Shown: one piece after another, positions 1 through 8,532 of the stretch
How the letters are laid out: each line of letters starts with the position of its first letter
How positions within the stretch are numbered: position 1 is the stretch's first letter
Assembly (NCBI GenBank): GCA_000436835.1
Contig: FR889140.1
Span: forward strand, 1-31,957
Source of the DNA: Eubacterium sp. CAG:251
GTDB lineage: Bacteria > Bacillota > Clostridia > Oscillospirales > Acutalibacteraceae
Length of the DNA stretch: 31,957 bases
Direction of reading: 5' to 3'
The notes under the pieces: model-generated
Seen by the model: the letters and a program-made list of their open reading frames with translations, nothing else
What the model was told of the DNA's origin: nothing
Database searches by the model: none
Position numbers and translations under genes: made by a program

Positions 1-266
1 CACCTATTCTCTCCTTTGTCAACAGGTTTTTCGGATTTTTTTACGTATTTTATGATATTGACATAAATTTATAACAAAATTCAACATTTATGTGCACATT
101 TTACTACAATTTGATACTATATGATGTAAACGGTATCATTTTGTAACATTTCAAGGTACATATTGTATTTTTAAATAGCACAAGATATACGATTAGCCTA
201 TTAATATATAGTATTGAATTAATAAATAATTGTTACAGATAATATTAATATACATTATTATAGATA
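1..266. other. AT-rich intergenic region, possible start of a minus-strand gene at the left edge
   Basis: This stretch is very AT-rich and holds no convincing ORF, hairpin or riboswitch. At the extreme left edge the minus strand reads an AAAGGAGAG ribosome binding site (complement of about 9-17) followed by a GTG at 3..1. That would be the first codon of a gene running leftward out of the window, divergent from metA. The start is inferred from the Shine-Dalgarno match alone. Confidence 0.3.
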
Positions 267-295
267 TTGAAATTTGCGTTAAGTTTTGTTATAAT
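267..295 (+). promoter_or_regulatory. sigma-A-type promoter of metA
   Basis: A -35 TTGAAA (267-272), a 17-nt spacer and a consensus -10 TATAAT (290-295) lie just upstream of metA. The predicted leader is only about 25 nt, so no SAM or T-box riboswitch can fit between promoter and gene. Confidence 0.7.
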
Positions 296-326
296 GTATA
301 AACGCTTAAAGAAAGGGGCTGATATT

Positions 327-1241
327 ATGCCAATTCGTATTGACGATGAATTGCCGGCTAAGCAAAACTTGGAAATAGAGAATATATTTGTTATGAGCAA
401 GTCAAGGGCTAATATGCAGGATATCAGACCTTTGAAAATCATTATACTTAACCTAATGCCGACAAAACTTGAAACGGAAACACAGCTTTTGAGATTGCTA
501 AGTAATTCTCCTTTGCAGCTTGATATTGATTTTCTTCAAGTTAAAAGCCATAAGGCAAAAAATGTTTCAAGAATACACATGGCAAAATTCTATAATACAT
601 TTGATGATATAAAAGACAACAAGTATGACGGAATGATTATTACGGGAGCACCCGTTGAGCATCTTGAATTTGAACAAGTTGACTATTGGGACGAGCTTTG
701 TATGATTATGGAATGGAGCAAAAAAAATGTTTACTCCACCTTTCATATTTGCTGGGGTGCTCAAGCCGGACTTTACTATCATTACGGTATTAAGAAATAT
801 CCGCTAAAAAAGAAAATGTTTGGCGTATTCCCTCACAAGTCGCTTGACATTACCCATCCGCTTATGAGAGGACTTGATGATGTTTACTATGTTCCTCATT
901 CAAGGCATACAGAGACGAGGCTTCAGGATATTGCGCTTGTTAAACAGCTTCAGGTTATTTCATACAGCGAAATATCGGGCGTTCATATTATATCCGATAT
1001 GGATTGCAGGCAATTTTTTGTAACAGGTCACAGCGAATATGACAGAGACACACTTGCCAAAGAATATTTTAGGGATAAGGAAAAAGGTCTTGATATTGAC
1101 GTGCCTTATAATTATTTTCCTAATGATGATGACAAGTCCGTTCCGATTATGAGTTGGAAAAGTTCGGCGAATATAATATTCAGCAATTGGCTTAATTATT
1201 TTGTTTATCAAAAAACGCCGTATGATTTGGCGCAGTTATAA
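327..1241 (+). CDS. metA: Homoserine O-acyltransferase MetA (probably acetyl-CoA-using)
   Basis: MetA acylates the hydroxyl of L-homoserine, the committed step of methionine synthesis, in the cytoplasm. From the ATG at 327 the protein is 304 aa, the usual family length, with GAAAGGGG about 8 nt upstream; longer in-frame starts lack such a site. The glutamine-amidotransferase-like fold shows its catalytic residues at canonical numbers: Cys142 in FHICWGAQAG, His235 and Glu237 in TGHSEYD. Residue 111 in TGAPVE is glutamate. In characterised MetA enzymes Glu111 goes with acetyl-CoA and glycine (as in E. coli) with succinyl-CoA, so O-acetylhomoserine is the likely product. The gene stands alone with its own promoter and terminator. 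Family assignment is secure; acyl donor is inferred. Confidence 0.95.
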   Translation: MPIRIDDELPAKQNLEIENIFVMSKSRANMQDIRPLKIIILNLMPTKLETETQLLRLLSNSPLQLDIDFLQVKSHKAKNVSRIHMAKFYNTFDDIKDNKYDGMIITGAPVEHLEFEQVDYWDELCMIMEWSKKNVYSTFHICWGAQAGLYYHYGIKKYPLKKKMFGVFPHKSLDITHPLMRGLDDVYYVPHSRHTETRLQDIALVKQLQVISYSEISGVHIISDMDCRQFFVTGHSEYDRDTLAKEYFRDKEKGLDIDVPYNYFPNDDDKSVPIMSWKSSANIIFSNWLNYFVYQKTPYDLAQL

Positions 1242-1255
1242 TATCATATACAGTA

Positions 1256-1292
1256 ATACCCCCGACACAATCAAGCGTCGGGGGTATTTTTT
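1256..1292 (+). terminator. Rho-independent terminator of metA
   Basis: An 11-bp perfect stem (1256-1266 with 1277-1287, core CCCCCGAC/GTCGGGGG) is followed by a run of six T on the plus strand. It overlaps the stop codon of the convergent LRR gene. On the minus strand no good T run follows, so it mainly serves metA. Confidence 0.9.
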
Positions 1293-3048
1293 ACTTTGTT
1301 TTAACCGTCTTAACCTTTGACCAAGAGGAATAAACTTTCTTACCGTTCACTGTTTTATATGTGCGGATACGGACATAATATTTTTTCTTAGCCTTAAGTT
1401 TTTTAATAGTAACTTTCGTCGTTTTCTGTTTTTTAACGGTTGCGGTTTTCTTATTCTTCTTGAATTTTTTATCTGTCGCAACCTGAACTTGATAACCCTT
1501 TACACCGCTTACCTTTTTCCATTCAACAGATACTGCCTTTTTAGCCGCTTTTACCTTTTTAATTTTAGTTGATTTTGGCTTTAAAACAGGTTTAGGCGCA
1601 GTTGTAGGGGTGGTTGTAGTAGGCTGAGGCTGAGTTGGGGTTGGTGTTGGACTTGGCTGAGGTCTTGGTTGTGGCTGAGGGGTAGTTACTTTTTCATTTA
1701 TTGTACCATCAATACAATGAATAGTTGCTTTTTTTAAGACATCGTTTGTATTTGTTATTTCAATTTTATTCCAATCACTTATAGTAGAAAGATAATATAC
1801 ATCTTTCAAGTATGTGCAACAATAGAATGCATATTGCCCAATCTTTGTCACGCCACTTGGCATTGTTAAACTTTTTAAGTTTGTACATTCGAGAAATGCA
1901 TAATCACCAATGCTGTTTATTTTAAATGAATATCCTTCATAAGAAACGCTTTCAGGAATTGTTAATATTTCAGGATTTCCGGGATATTTATTTATTTGAG
2001 CTGTATAATCATTATAAATATTATATACAACATTATCTATTATAACTTCGTTCCCGTTTCCTAAAATTCCATCTGTACATTTTATAATAGCTTTCGTCAA
2101 GTTTGAATTATTAGAATCTACACTAATTGCTTTCCATTGAGCAACCGTTCCGTTGTAATTAACTTCATATAATTGCTCACAATTAAGAAATGCACAGCTG
2201 TCTATGTAATTAACACCATTGCCCATTGTTAAAGTTACAAGTTTACATTCAAAAAATGCGTGATCACCGATACTTGTTACACTATCAGGTATTGTTATGT
2301 TTTTTAAACTTGAACACCTGTAAAATACTTCATCGCCAATACTTGTTACGCTGTTTGGTATTGTTACACTTGTTAAGTTTTCACAATAACTAAATGTTCC
2401 ATATTCAATACTTGTTACACTATTAGGTATTGTTACGCTTGTTAAGCTTGAACAATCACTAAACGCCGCAGCACCGATACTCGTTACATTATTTCCTATT
2501 GTTACACTTGATAAACTTGTGCATTCAGAAAATGCAGAATTTCCAATTTCAGTTGACCTTTTTTCTGCCGAATCATTATTTCCAATTGTCACATTTGCCA
2601 AGCTTTTGCAACCATTAAATGCACCCTCGCCAATACTTGCAACACTAGCAGGTATTGAAAGATTTATTAAGCTTGTGCCATAAAAAGCATAATTATCAAT
2701 ACTTGTTACACTATGAGGTATTGAAATACTTGTTAAGCTTGTGCAATCATAAAATGCTTCACGTCCAATACTTGTTATGCTGTTTGGTATTGTTACACTT
2801 GTTAGGCTTTTGCAGCCATAAAATGCACAATTGCGAATACTCGTAACTGTTTTACCAACAATAGTGGACGGTATATTAATTGAAGTTGCAGAACTGGTAC
2901 AACCTGTTATTTCAATAGTTCCGTCTTCCTTTTCTTCATAATAAATATTTCCGTATTGTGAAGAATCTGCATACGCTGTTAAATTCAATCCTGAGGTAAT
3001 GGTTAATAACATTGCTAAGGATAGAATTAAGCTAAAAATCTTTTTCAT
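1291..3048 (-). CDS. Exported BspA-type leucine-rich-repeat protein with C-terminal FN3-like module
   Basis: This 585-aa protein starts at the ATG at 3048 (AAAGAGG 9 nt upstream) with a signal peptide: MKK, a hydrophobic stretch, then a likely cut after AYA. Most of the body is about a dozen 23-residue LRR_5 repeats of the form SLTSVTIPNSVTSIG..AF..C. Two later segments share a YNGT..QW..I/C.DG pattern also known in this family. A proline/threonine linker follows (rich in PQP and PTP). The last 95 residues form a very lysine-rich fibronectin-III-like domain containing VEWKKVSGVKGYQVQ. The family is secreted or surface-attached and often binds host or polymer ligands. No LPxTG or SLH anchor is visible, so retention is probably through the basic C-terminal module. 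The ligand is unknown. Confidence 0.88.
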   Translation of the reverse strand: MKKIFSLILSLAMLLTITSGLNLTAYADSSQYGNIYYEEKEDGTIEITGCTSSATSINIPSTIVGKTVTSIRNCAFYGCKSLTSVTIPNSITSIGREAFYDCTSLTSISIPHSVTSIDNYAFYGTSLINLSIPASVASIGEGAFNGCKSLANVTIGNNDSAEKRSTEIGNSAFSECTSLSSVTIGNNVTSIGAAAFSDCSSLTSVTIPNSVTSIEYGTFSYCENLTSVTIPNSVTSIGDEVFYRCSSLKNITIPDSVTSIGDHAFFECKLVTLTMGNGVNYIDSCAFLNCEQLYEVNYNGTVAQWKAISVDSNNSNLTKAIIKCTDGILGNGNEVIIDNVVYNIYNDYTAQINKYPGNPEILTIPESVSYEGYSFKINSIGDYAFLECTNLKSLTMPSGVTKIGQYAFYCCTYLKDVYYLSTISDWNKIEITNTNDVLKKATIHCIDGTINEKVTTPQPQPRPQPSPTPTPTQPQPTTTTPTTAPKPVLKPKSTKIKKVKAAKKAVSVEWKKVSGVKGYQVQVATDKKFKKNKKTATVKKQKTTKVTIKKLKAKKKYYVRIRTYKTVNGKKVYSSWSKVKTVKTK

Positions 3049-3086
3049 TTCTCTGTACCTCTTTAATAAAATTTTTACAATATAAA

Positions 3087-3115
3087 ATTTTATCATACGC
3101 ATATTAAAAGTTCAA
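3087..3115 (-). promoter_or_regulatory. Promoter of the LRR protein gene
   Basis: On the minus strand, -35 TTGAAC (3110-3115), 17 nt and -10 TAAAAT (3087-3092) sit about 40 nt before the start codon. Confidence 0.55.
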
Positions 3116-3171
3116 TATGTTACCGAAGTGTAGAGTGATTTTTACACAAGTCGTTCACGCCGTTAAATTCA

Positions 3172-3213
3172 CATAAAAAATAAAGGCACTATGTTAAAAA
3201 AGCATAGTGTCTT
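3172..3213 (-). terminator. Terminator of the spoIIA operon
   Basis: An 11-bp stem (3183-3193 with 3203-3213, one G-U pair) begins right after the sigF stop codon. It is followed on the minus strand by TTTATTTTTT. Confidence 0.88.
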
Positions 3214-3216
3214 ATT

Positions 3217-3870
3217 TTACTCTACATATTTACGAAGCTTTTGGAGGAGGGATTTTTCTTTGCGAGAAACCTGCACCTGAGAAATGCCGAGTGCGGCAGC
3301 AGTTTTGGCTTGAGTAAAGCCCTTATAATAGCGCATATCAACTATTGCCTTTTCCGTATCGTCAAGAAATTTAAAAAGTCGGTGAACGGTTAAACGATTA
3401 AAAATCTCATCACTCTCATCAACGGGTACATCTATAGTATATTCACCGTCATCGCTTGAAGTGCTGAGTGATACCATAGGAGCAATCACGCCCAAAATTT
3501 CAGGTATTTCCTCAGGCGGACAATCAAGAAGACTAGACAATTCTGAGACAGTCGGCTCTCGCATTTTATCATTAATAAATTTTTCACGAAGCGACTGAGC
3601 CTTAATAGCCTTTTCCTTTAAGCTTCGGCTGACTTTCACTGCGCCGCCGTCACGAAAAATACGTTTGATTTCGCCCATTATTACGGGAACGGCATAAGTT
3701 GAAAAAGCAAAGCCACGGCTTTCGTCAAAATTATCAACCGCTTTAATCAAGCCTACGCAACCGCTTTGGAATAAATCGTCATAGTCCACCCCTCTGCCCT
3801 TAAAGCGATTGGCAATAGAATGAACCAAGCCGATATTATTCTCAATCATTTTATCACGGTCTGTTACCAT
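3217..3870 (-). CDS. sigF: Forespore RNA polymerase sigma factor SigF (short N-terminus)
   Basis: SigF directs the first forespore-specific transcription during sporulation and is held inactive by SpoIIAB. The 217-aa protein shows region 2 (DDLFQSGCVGLIKAV, FAFSTYAVPVIMGEIKR), region 3 (KVSRSLKEKA) and the region 4.2 helix-turn-helix (TQAKTAAALGISQVQVSR) near its end. It is third in a spoIIAA-spoIIAB-sigF operon and overlaps the spoIIAB stop by 7 nt. The GAGGG site lies inside spoIIAB, 9 nt before the ATG. The Bacillus protein is about 255 aa; here roughly 35 N-terminal residues before region 2.1 are absent. Identity rests on both sequence and operon partners. Confidence 0.93.
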   Translation of the reverse strand: MVTDRDKMIENNIGLVHSIANRFKGRGVDYDDLFQSGCVGLIKAVDNFDESRGFAFSTYAVPVIMGEIKRIFRDGGAVKVSRSLKEKAIKAQSLREKFINDKMREPTVSELSSLLDCPPEEIPEILGVIAPMVSLSTSSDDGEYTIDVPVDESDEIFNRLTVHRLFKFLDDTEKAIVDMRYYKGFTQAKTAAALGISQVQVSRKEKSLLQKLRKYVE

Positions 3871-4310
3871 TTTGATTTGCCCTCAATTTTTTTAGAAAGG
3901 GTTACGGTTGTACCAAAGGTCAGCTTAGACTTAACGTTTATTTTATCGCAAAAGCTTTCCATAACAGTAAAGCCGAGACCTGCACGGTCACCCTCACCTG
4001 TTGTAAAAAGCGGAGTCATTGCCTGAGAAACATCTACGATTCCGCAACCCTTGTCCCTTATTACAATTTTTACTGTATTGTCGTCAAAAAGTTTTCCCGA
4101 TATAAATATTTTGCCGTATGTATCCTTATAAGCATGGACTATGCAGTTTGTCACTGCCTCACTGACTGCCGTTTTTAAATCTGCGATTTCCTCAAGTGTT
4201 GGGTCAAGAGGGGTTACAAATGCGGAAACGGCAACACGTGCGAAGGCTTCATTTACACTTTTACTGTCGATTGTAAGTTTAAATTCATTAATTAGCTTTT
4301 TTGTATTCAT
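3864..4310 (-). CDS. spoIIAB: Anti-sigma-F factor and serine kinase SpoIIAB
   Basis: SpoIIAB binds and blocks SigF and phosphorylates SpoIIAA, coupling SigF release to the SpoIIE phosphatase in the forespore. The 148-aa protein has the GHKL ATPase boxes: N box EAVTNCIVHAY, G1 DKGCGI and G2 GEGDRAGLGFTVMESF. I chose the ATG at 4310 because AAGGAG lies 7 nt upstream; the in-frame ATG at 4316 is only 1 nt from it. The gene overlaps the end of spoIIAA by 23 nt and sigF by 7 nt, which implies translational coupling and fixed stoichiometry. Length matches the Bacillus protein (146 aa). Confidence 0.94.
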   Translation of the reverse strand: MNTKKLINEFKLTIDSKSVNEAFARVAVSAFVTPLDPTLEEIADLKTAVSEAVTNCIVHAYKDTYGKIFISGKLFDDNTVKIVIRDKGCGIVDVSQAMTPLFTTGEGDRAGLGFTVMESFCDKINVKSKLTFGTTVTLSKKIEGKSKW

Positions 4311-4629
4311 TTTCATTCTCCTTAATTTTTGCAATTGATGAAAGACCTGCAAGTTCCATAATTTTTTTAGTTTGCAGGGTTACGTTTTTAATTTCGATTT
4401 GGCAAGCGGGATTAATGCTTTGAAGCAATCTGTATCTGCCCATAACAAGACCTATTCCGGAGGAATCCATAAAGCTGACATTTTTAAAATCGAGAATTAA
4501 AGTCTTCGGCTTTACAAACATAAGGGTATCATCTATTTTTTCCCTAACCTCGCCTGCTGTATGGTGGTCTATTTCGCCGATAAGATAAGCAATAACAACA
4601 CTACCGCTGCTTTCAATCGTAACGTTCAT
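4288..4629 (-). CDS. spoIIAA: Anti-anti-sigma factor SpoIIAA
   Basis: This is a single STAS-domain protein of 113 aa. In its unphosphorylated form it displaces SigF from SpoIIAB. The phosphorylatable serine is in FMDSSGIGLVMGRY, near residue 56, and the N-terminal strand VVIAYLIGEIDHHTAG is typical. The start is the ATG at 4629 with GGAG 8 nt upstream; the upstream in-frame GTG at 4638 overlaps that site and is less likely. It is the first gene of the spoIIA operon, and only about 15 nt separate it from the terminator-like hairpin that follows folC. Confidence 0.92.
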   Translation of the reverse strand: MNVTIESSGSVVIAYLIGEIDHHTAGEVREKIDDTLMFVKPKTLILDFKNVSFMDSSGIGLVMGRYRLLQSINPACQIEIKNVTLQTKKIMELAGLSSIAKIKENENEYKKAN

Positions 4630-4643
4630 ATTTGTCACTCCAA

Positions 4644-4685
4644 TAAAAAAATACCAATCTGCGATAATACTAACAGATTGGTATT
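4644..4685 (-). terminator. Terminator-like hairpin between folC and spoIIAA
   Basis: A perfect 12-bp stem (4650-4661 with 4674-4685, loop 12 nt) is followed on the minus strand by TTTTTT. It ends valS-folC transcription. It abuts the spoIIAA Shine-Dalgarno, so it may also sit inside the spoIIA leader. I could not find a clear sigma-H or sigma-A promoter between it and spoIIAA. Confidence 0.88.
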
Positions 4686-4708
4686 GAATAATTTATCAAA
4701 ATTTGTAT

Positions 4709-5797
4709 TTAATTTAATTCTTTTCTAATTTGCCGATAAAGATAAAACGAGCCGCATACAAGCGAGAGATTATTTTGCTTAGCAAGCGTGATTGCTTTTT
4801 CGGCATTATCGACCGTAAAAACATTATCACAATATTTTTTTGCAACCAAAGCAAGTTCACTTGCACTCATTGAGCGAGCGTTATCAACCTGCGTTGCATA
4901 AATCGCTTTACACTTAGGTGCAATTAATGATAAATAAGCATCAACATTTTTATCTTTCATCATTGCAACAACGGCAACTTCATTATTAATTTTAGGTGCA
5001 AGAGCACGAGCCGCATCCTCATTATGACCGCCGTCAACAAGGATATTGCCGACTTTGCTTTGCCTTGCCGGAAGGTTTGGATTTTTAGCCTTGATATCTA
5101 AGCCAATTTCATTTAAAGCCACCTGAGCACAAGCAATATCATTTTTCAAAACATCGCCAAAATCATTGATTTTAATAAGTTTTGTATTATTATCACTGCA
5201 CACTTTTTCAAAAATGCGCTCACATTTAGGGTTGGGATAAAGAATACAAACTGAATCAGGCTTAATAATTCCGGATTTTTCAGCCGCAATTTCATCAAGA
5301 GTGTTGCCGAGAAAGGCTGTATGGTCAATTGCAACCGATGTTATAATCGAAATATTCTTTTTTTCAACGTTTGTAGCGTCGCCCTTACCGCCCATTCCAC
5401 ATTCTACAACGGCAAAATCCACATTTTCGTCTGCAAAATATTTATACATAATAGCAGTTACAAGTTCAAATTCGGTAGCATCGCAATCGATATATTTTTC
5501 TACATAGAATGCAAATTCTTCCTCGGTAATCATATTGCCGTTAATTTTTATTTGCTCACGGTAATCTTCAGTCCAAGGAGAAGTAAAAAGACCGACCTTT
5601 TTGCCTGATTTGATAAGTGCATTTGAAAGTGCGGCGGCAGTAGTGCCCTTTCCGTTAGTACCTGCAATATGAATAATATTTATCTTATCCTGAGGATTAT
5701 CCATTTTATTCAAAAGCTCATAAATACGAGTAAGCCCCGGTTTAATACCGAGGCTTTGCTTTTGAAGTATTAAATTCAAAGCGTTATCGTAATTCAT
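4709..5797 (-). CDS. folC: Folylpolyglutamate/dihydrofolate synthase FolC, shortened form
   Basis: FolC adds glutamate to folates (and often to dihydropteroate) with ATP, trapping them in the cell. The 362-aa protein carries the Mur-ligase P-loop IIHIAGTNGKGTTAA (residues 41-55), the FTSPW segment, VVECGMGGKGDATN, SVAIDHTAFLG with the metal-binding histidine, AAEKSGIIK, and the C-domain DGGHNEDAARAL. Typical FolC is 420-430 aa. The missing residues map to the central segment between LIKINDFG and NDIACAQVALNEIG, where the usual strand-rich piece before HQ..NA is lost. PARQSKV stands for the usual PGR motif. The ATG follows the valS stop codon directly, and its GGGGAA site lies inside valS. The deletion could narrow its substrate range; that is inference. 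Confidence 0.87.
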   Translation of the reverse strand: MNYDNALNLILQKQSLGIKPGLTRIYELLNKMDNPQDKINIIHIAGTNGKGTTAAALSNALIKSGKKVGLFTSPWTEDYREQIKINGNMITEEEFAFYVEKYIDCDATEFELVTAIMYKYFADENVDFAVVECGMGGKGDATNVEKKNISIITSVAIDHTAFLGNTLDEIAAEKSGIIKPDSVCILYPNPKCERIFEKVCSDNNTKLIKINDFGDVLKNDIACAQVALNEIGLDIKAKNPNLPARQSKVGNILVDGGHNEDAARALAPKINNEVAVVAMMKDKNVDAYLSLIAPKCKAIYATQVDNARSMSASELALVAKKYCDNVFTVDNAEKAITLAKQNNLSLVCGSFYLYRQIRKELN

Positions 5798-8500
5798 TTA
5801 TTTCCCCAAAGAATCAATAGAATTTTTAATATTTGCAATCTTATCCTCAAGCTTTGCGGCGTCCTCTTTGTTTTGATTAACTACCTTTTCAGGCGCTTTA
5901 TTAACAAATCCCGGATTAGAAAGCTTTTTATTGATAAAGTCAAGCTTATCCTGTGCCTGAGCAAGTTCTTTTTCAAGACGCTTACGCTCTGCCTCAAAAT
6001 CGACAAGATCGCCCATTGGAATATAAATCTTGGCGTTATCGGTAACGATTGTTACGGTATTGCCGAGATTATCAAAGCTTGATTCAACCTCAACATCATT
6101 TGAAGAAGCAAGACGTTTAATAAAGTCAGCACCGGCAGAGAAAAGTTCTGTTTTCTCAGTTTCAACATAAACCTTAGCTTTTTTGCTTGGATGAATATTC
6201 ATCTCTGCTCTACGGTTACGAATAGCACGGATAGCACTCATAAGAATTTCCATCTTAGCCTCATTTTCGGCAAAGCAAAGGCTTTCGTCATATTCTACCC
6301 ACTTTGAAATCATAATCGATTCGCAGTCGTGAGGGATAGCCTGATATATTTCTTCGGTAATAAACGGCATAAACGGATGAAGAAGCTTAAGAATATCGGT
6401 AAGTACATAAACAAGAACACTTTTAGCAGTATCCTTTGCCTTTTCGTCATCACCCTGAAGTCTGATTTTTGCAATTTCAATATACCAATCGCAGAAAACG
6501 TCCCAAATGAAATCATAAAGCTTTTGAATAGCAATTCCAAGTTCATATTTTTCAAGGTTATCGGTAACATCTTTAGCAAGGGTATTAACTTTAGATACAA
6601 TCCATTCGTCCTCAACTGCAAGGTCACTTGGAAGTCCGCTATATTTGAAATCATCTGTAAGATACATCAATACAAAACGAGCAGCGTTCCAAAGTTTATT
6701 TGCAAAGTTACGTGACGCCTTAACCTTTTCGTCTGAAAAACGCATATCATTACCAGGTGAATTACCTGTTGCAAGAGTAAATCTCAATGCATCTGCGCCG
6801 TATTCATCAATAACCTCAAGCGGGTCAATACCGTTGCCGAGAGATTTAGACATCTTTCTGCCCTGAGCATCACGTACAAGACCGTGAATAAGAACGGTAT
6901 CAAACGGTGCTTTATCGGTATAAGCAAGGCCTGAAAAAATCATACGGGAAACCCAAAAGCCGATAATATCATAGCCTGTAACAAGGGTATTGGTAGGATA
7001 ATAATGTTCTAAATCTTCTGTCTTATCAGGCCAACCGAGAGTTGAGAACGGCCAAAGAGCAGATGAAAACCAAGTATCCAATGTGTCGGAGTCTTGATGA
7101 ATATTTTCACTGCCGCAATGCGAGCACTTGCAAGGGTCCTCTTTGGAAACGGTTGTAGCGCCGCAATCATCACAGTACCAAGCAGGAATTCTGTGACCCC
7201 ACCAAAGTTGACGTGAAATGCACCAATCACGAGAGCCACGCATCCAGCTCATATAATTTTTCTTAAATCTTTCAGGAACGAATTTAATATCTCCGTTTTC
7301 AACAGCGTCAATAGCCGGACCTGCAAGAGGGTCCATTTTAACAAACCACTGCTTTGAAACCATAGGTTCAATATTAGTGTGGCATCTGTAGCAAGTACCT
7401 ACATCGTGTTTAAGCGGCTCAATTTCTTTAATGTATCCGCCTGCTTCAAGGTCTGCAAGAATAGCCTTTCTTGCTTCAAGAGTAGTCATACCTGCATATT
7501 TGCCGCAATCGAGTACCTCAGGCTCGTTTTGAGTAGCCTTACCGCTTTTAATAATTTCATCGGCAGCCTCTTTATCAGCCTTGCCTGTCATATGACCGTC
7601 ATAAGTGAATGTACGGATAATAGGAAGGTTATGACGAAGACCTACCTCAAAGTCGTTAGGGTCATGAGCAGGAGTAATTTTAACAACACCTGTACCCTTA
7701 GTCATATCTGCATGCTCGTCACATACAATAGGAATTTCCCTATTTAAAAGCGGAAGAATAACGTGACAGCCGTGGAGATGCTTATATCTTGGGTCGTCCC
7801 CGTTAATTGCAACTGCGGTATCGCCGAGCATAGTTTCAGGACGTGTAGTTGCGAGTTCAAGCTTTTCGCCTGTTTCCTTAACTTCATAAAGAAGATGCCA
7901 GAAATTAGAGTCCTTTTCCTCATATTCAACCTCGGCATCTGAAATAGATGTATTACAATGAGGGCACCAATTTACCATACGGTTACCACGATAAATAAGG
8001 TTCTTTTCATAAAGGCCTACAAATACTTCTCTTACAGCCTTACTGCAACCCTCGTCAAGAGTGAAGCGTTCTCTGTCCCAATCGCAGGACGAGCCCATTT
8101 TTTTCAATTGTTCAATAATTCTGCCGCCGTATTGTTTTTTCCAATCCCATGCACGTTCAAGAAATTTTTCACGTCCGAGGTCATCCTTAGTAATACCCTC
8201 TTTACGCATAGCCTCAACAATCTTAGCCTCTGTTGCGATAGAAGCATGGTCGGTGCCGGGAAGCCACAATGTATCGTAGCCTGCCATTCTGTGATAACGG
8301 ATAAGAATATCCTGAAGTGTATTATCAAGTGCATGGCCCATATGAAGCTGGCCTGTAATATTAGGAGGCGGAATAACTATTGTATAAGTCTTTTTGCCTT
8401 TTTCTCTTTTAGCGTGAAAATACTTTTTATCACACCAAAACTTATAGGTACGGTCCTCAACTTCGCTTGGGTCGTACTGCTTTGCAAGTTCTTTTGCCAT
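5798..8500 (-). CDS. valS: Valyl-tRNA synthetase
   Basis: This class I enzyme charges tRNA-Val. The 900-aa length is normal. Visible landmarks are the HIGH-type motif HMGH (residues 53-56), the editing-domain ATTRPETMLGDTAV (from about 217), CISRQLWWGHRIPAWYCDDC (about 427-446), a second cysteine set CKCSHC (about 457-462) that suggests a zinc knuckle, the WVSRMIF segment and GRKMSKS (KMSKS at 549-553). The last 70 residues form the charged coiled-coil arm typical of ValRS. The start at 8500 has GGAG 6 nt upstream. It is co-transcribed with folC and controlled by the T-box leader immediately upstream. Confidence 0.98.
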   Translation of the reverse strand: MAKELAKQYDPSEVEDRTYKFWCDKKYFHAKREKGKKTYTIVIPPPNITGQLHMGHALDNTLQDILIRYHRMAGYDTLWLPGTDHASIATEAKIVEAMRKEGITKDDLGREKFLERAWDWKKQYGGRIIEQLKKMGSSCDWDRERFTLDEGCSKAVREVFVGLYEKNLIYRGNRMVNWCPHCNTSISDAEVEYEEKDSNFWHLLYEVKETGEKLELATTRPETMLGDTAVAINGDDPRYKHLHGCHVILPLLNREIPIVCDEHADMTKGTGVVKITPAHDPNDFEVGLRHNLPIIRTFTYDGHMTGKADKEAADEIIKSGKATQNEPEVLDCGKYAGMTTLEARKAILADLEAGGYIKEIEPLKHDVGTCYRCHTNIEPMVSKQWFVKMDPLAGPAIDAVENGDIKFVPERFKKNYMSWMRGSRDWCISRQLWWGHRIPAWYCDDCGATTVSKEDPCKCSHCGSENIHQDSDTLDTWFSSALWPFSTLGWPDKTEDLEHYYPTNTLVTGYDIIGFWVSRMIFSGLAYTDKAPFDTVLIHGLVRDAQGRKMSKSLGNGIDPLEVIDEYGADALRFTLATGNSPGNDMRFSDEKVKASRNFANKLWNAARFVLMYLTDDFKYSGLPSDLAVEDEWIVSKVNTLAKDVTDNLEKYELGIAIQKLYDFIWDVFCDWYIEIAKIRLQGDDEKAKDTAKSVLVYVLTDILKLLHPFMPFITEEIYQAIPHDCESIMISKWVEYDESLCFAENEAKMEILMSAIRAIRNRRAEMNIHPSKKAKVYVETEKTELFSAGADFIKRLASSNDVEVESSFDNLGNTVTIVTDNAKIYIPMGDLVDFEAERKRLEKELAQAQDKLDFINKKLSNPGFVNKAPEKVVNQNKEDAAKLEDKIANIKNSIDSLGK

Positions 8501-8532
8501 AACGTTCTCCTTTATAATATGGTATAATTTTA

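Noticed and set aside
1..326. SAM or methionine T-box leader upstream of metA
   Set aside because: The predicted promoter leaves about 25 nt of leader with no stem. The rest of the region is AT-rich without T-box or S-box motifs.
1700..2900. CRISPR-like or tandem DNA repeat array
   Set aside because: The periodicity is the coding of 23-residue leucine-rich repeats in a single exported protein, with varied codons and no spacer pattern.
4310..4352. Longer SpoIIAB start at 4352
   Set aside because: The extension lies inside spoIIAA coding sequence and has no Shine-Dalgarno. AAGGAG is placed for the ATG at 4310.
5873..8527. Several open frames antisense to valS
   Set aside because: They have no ribosome binding sites and their composition is that of the complement of valS codons. 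They are shadows.
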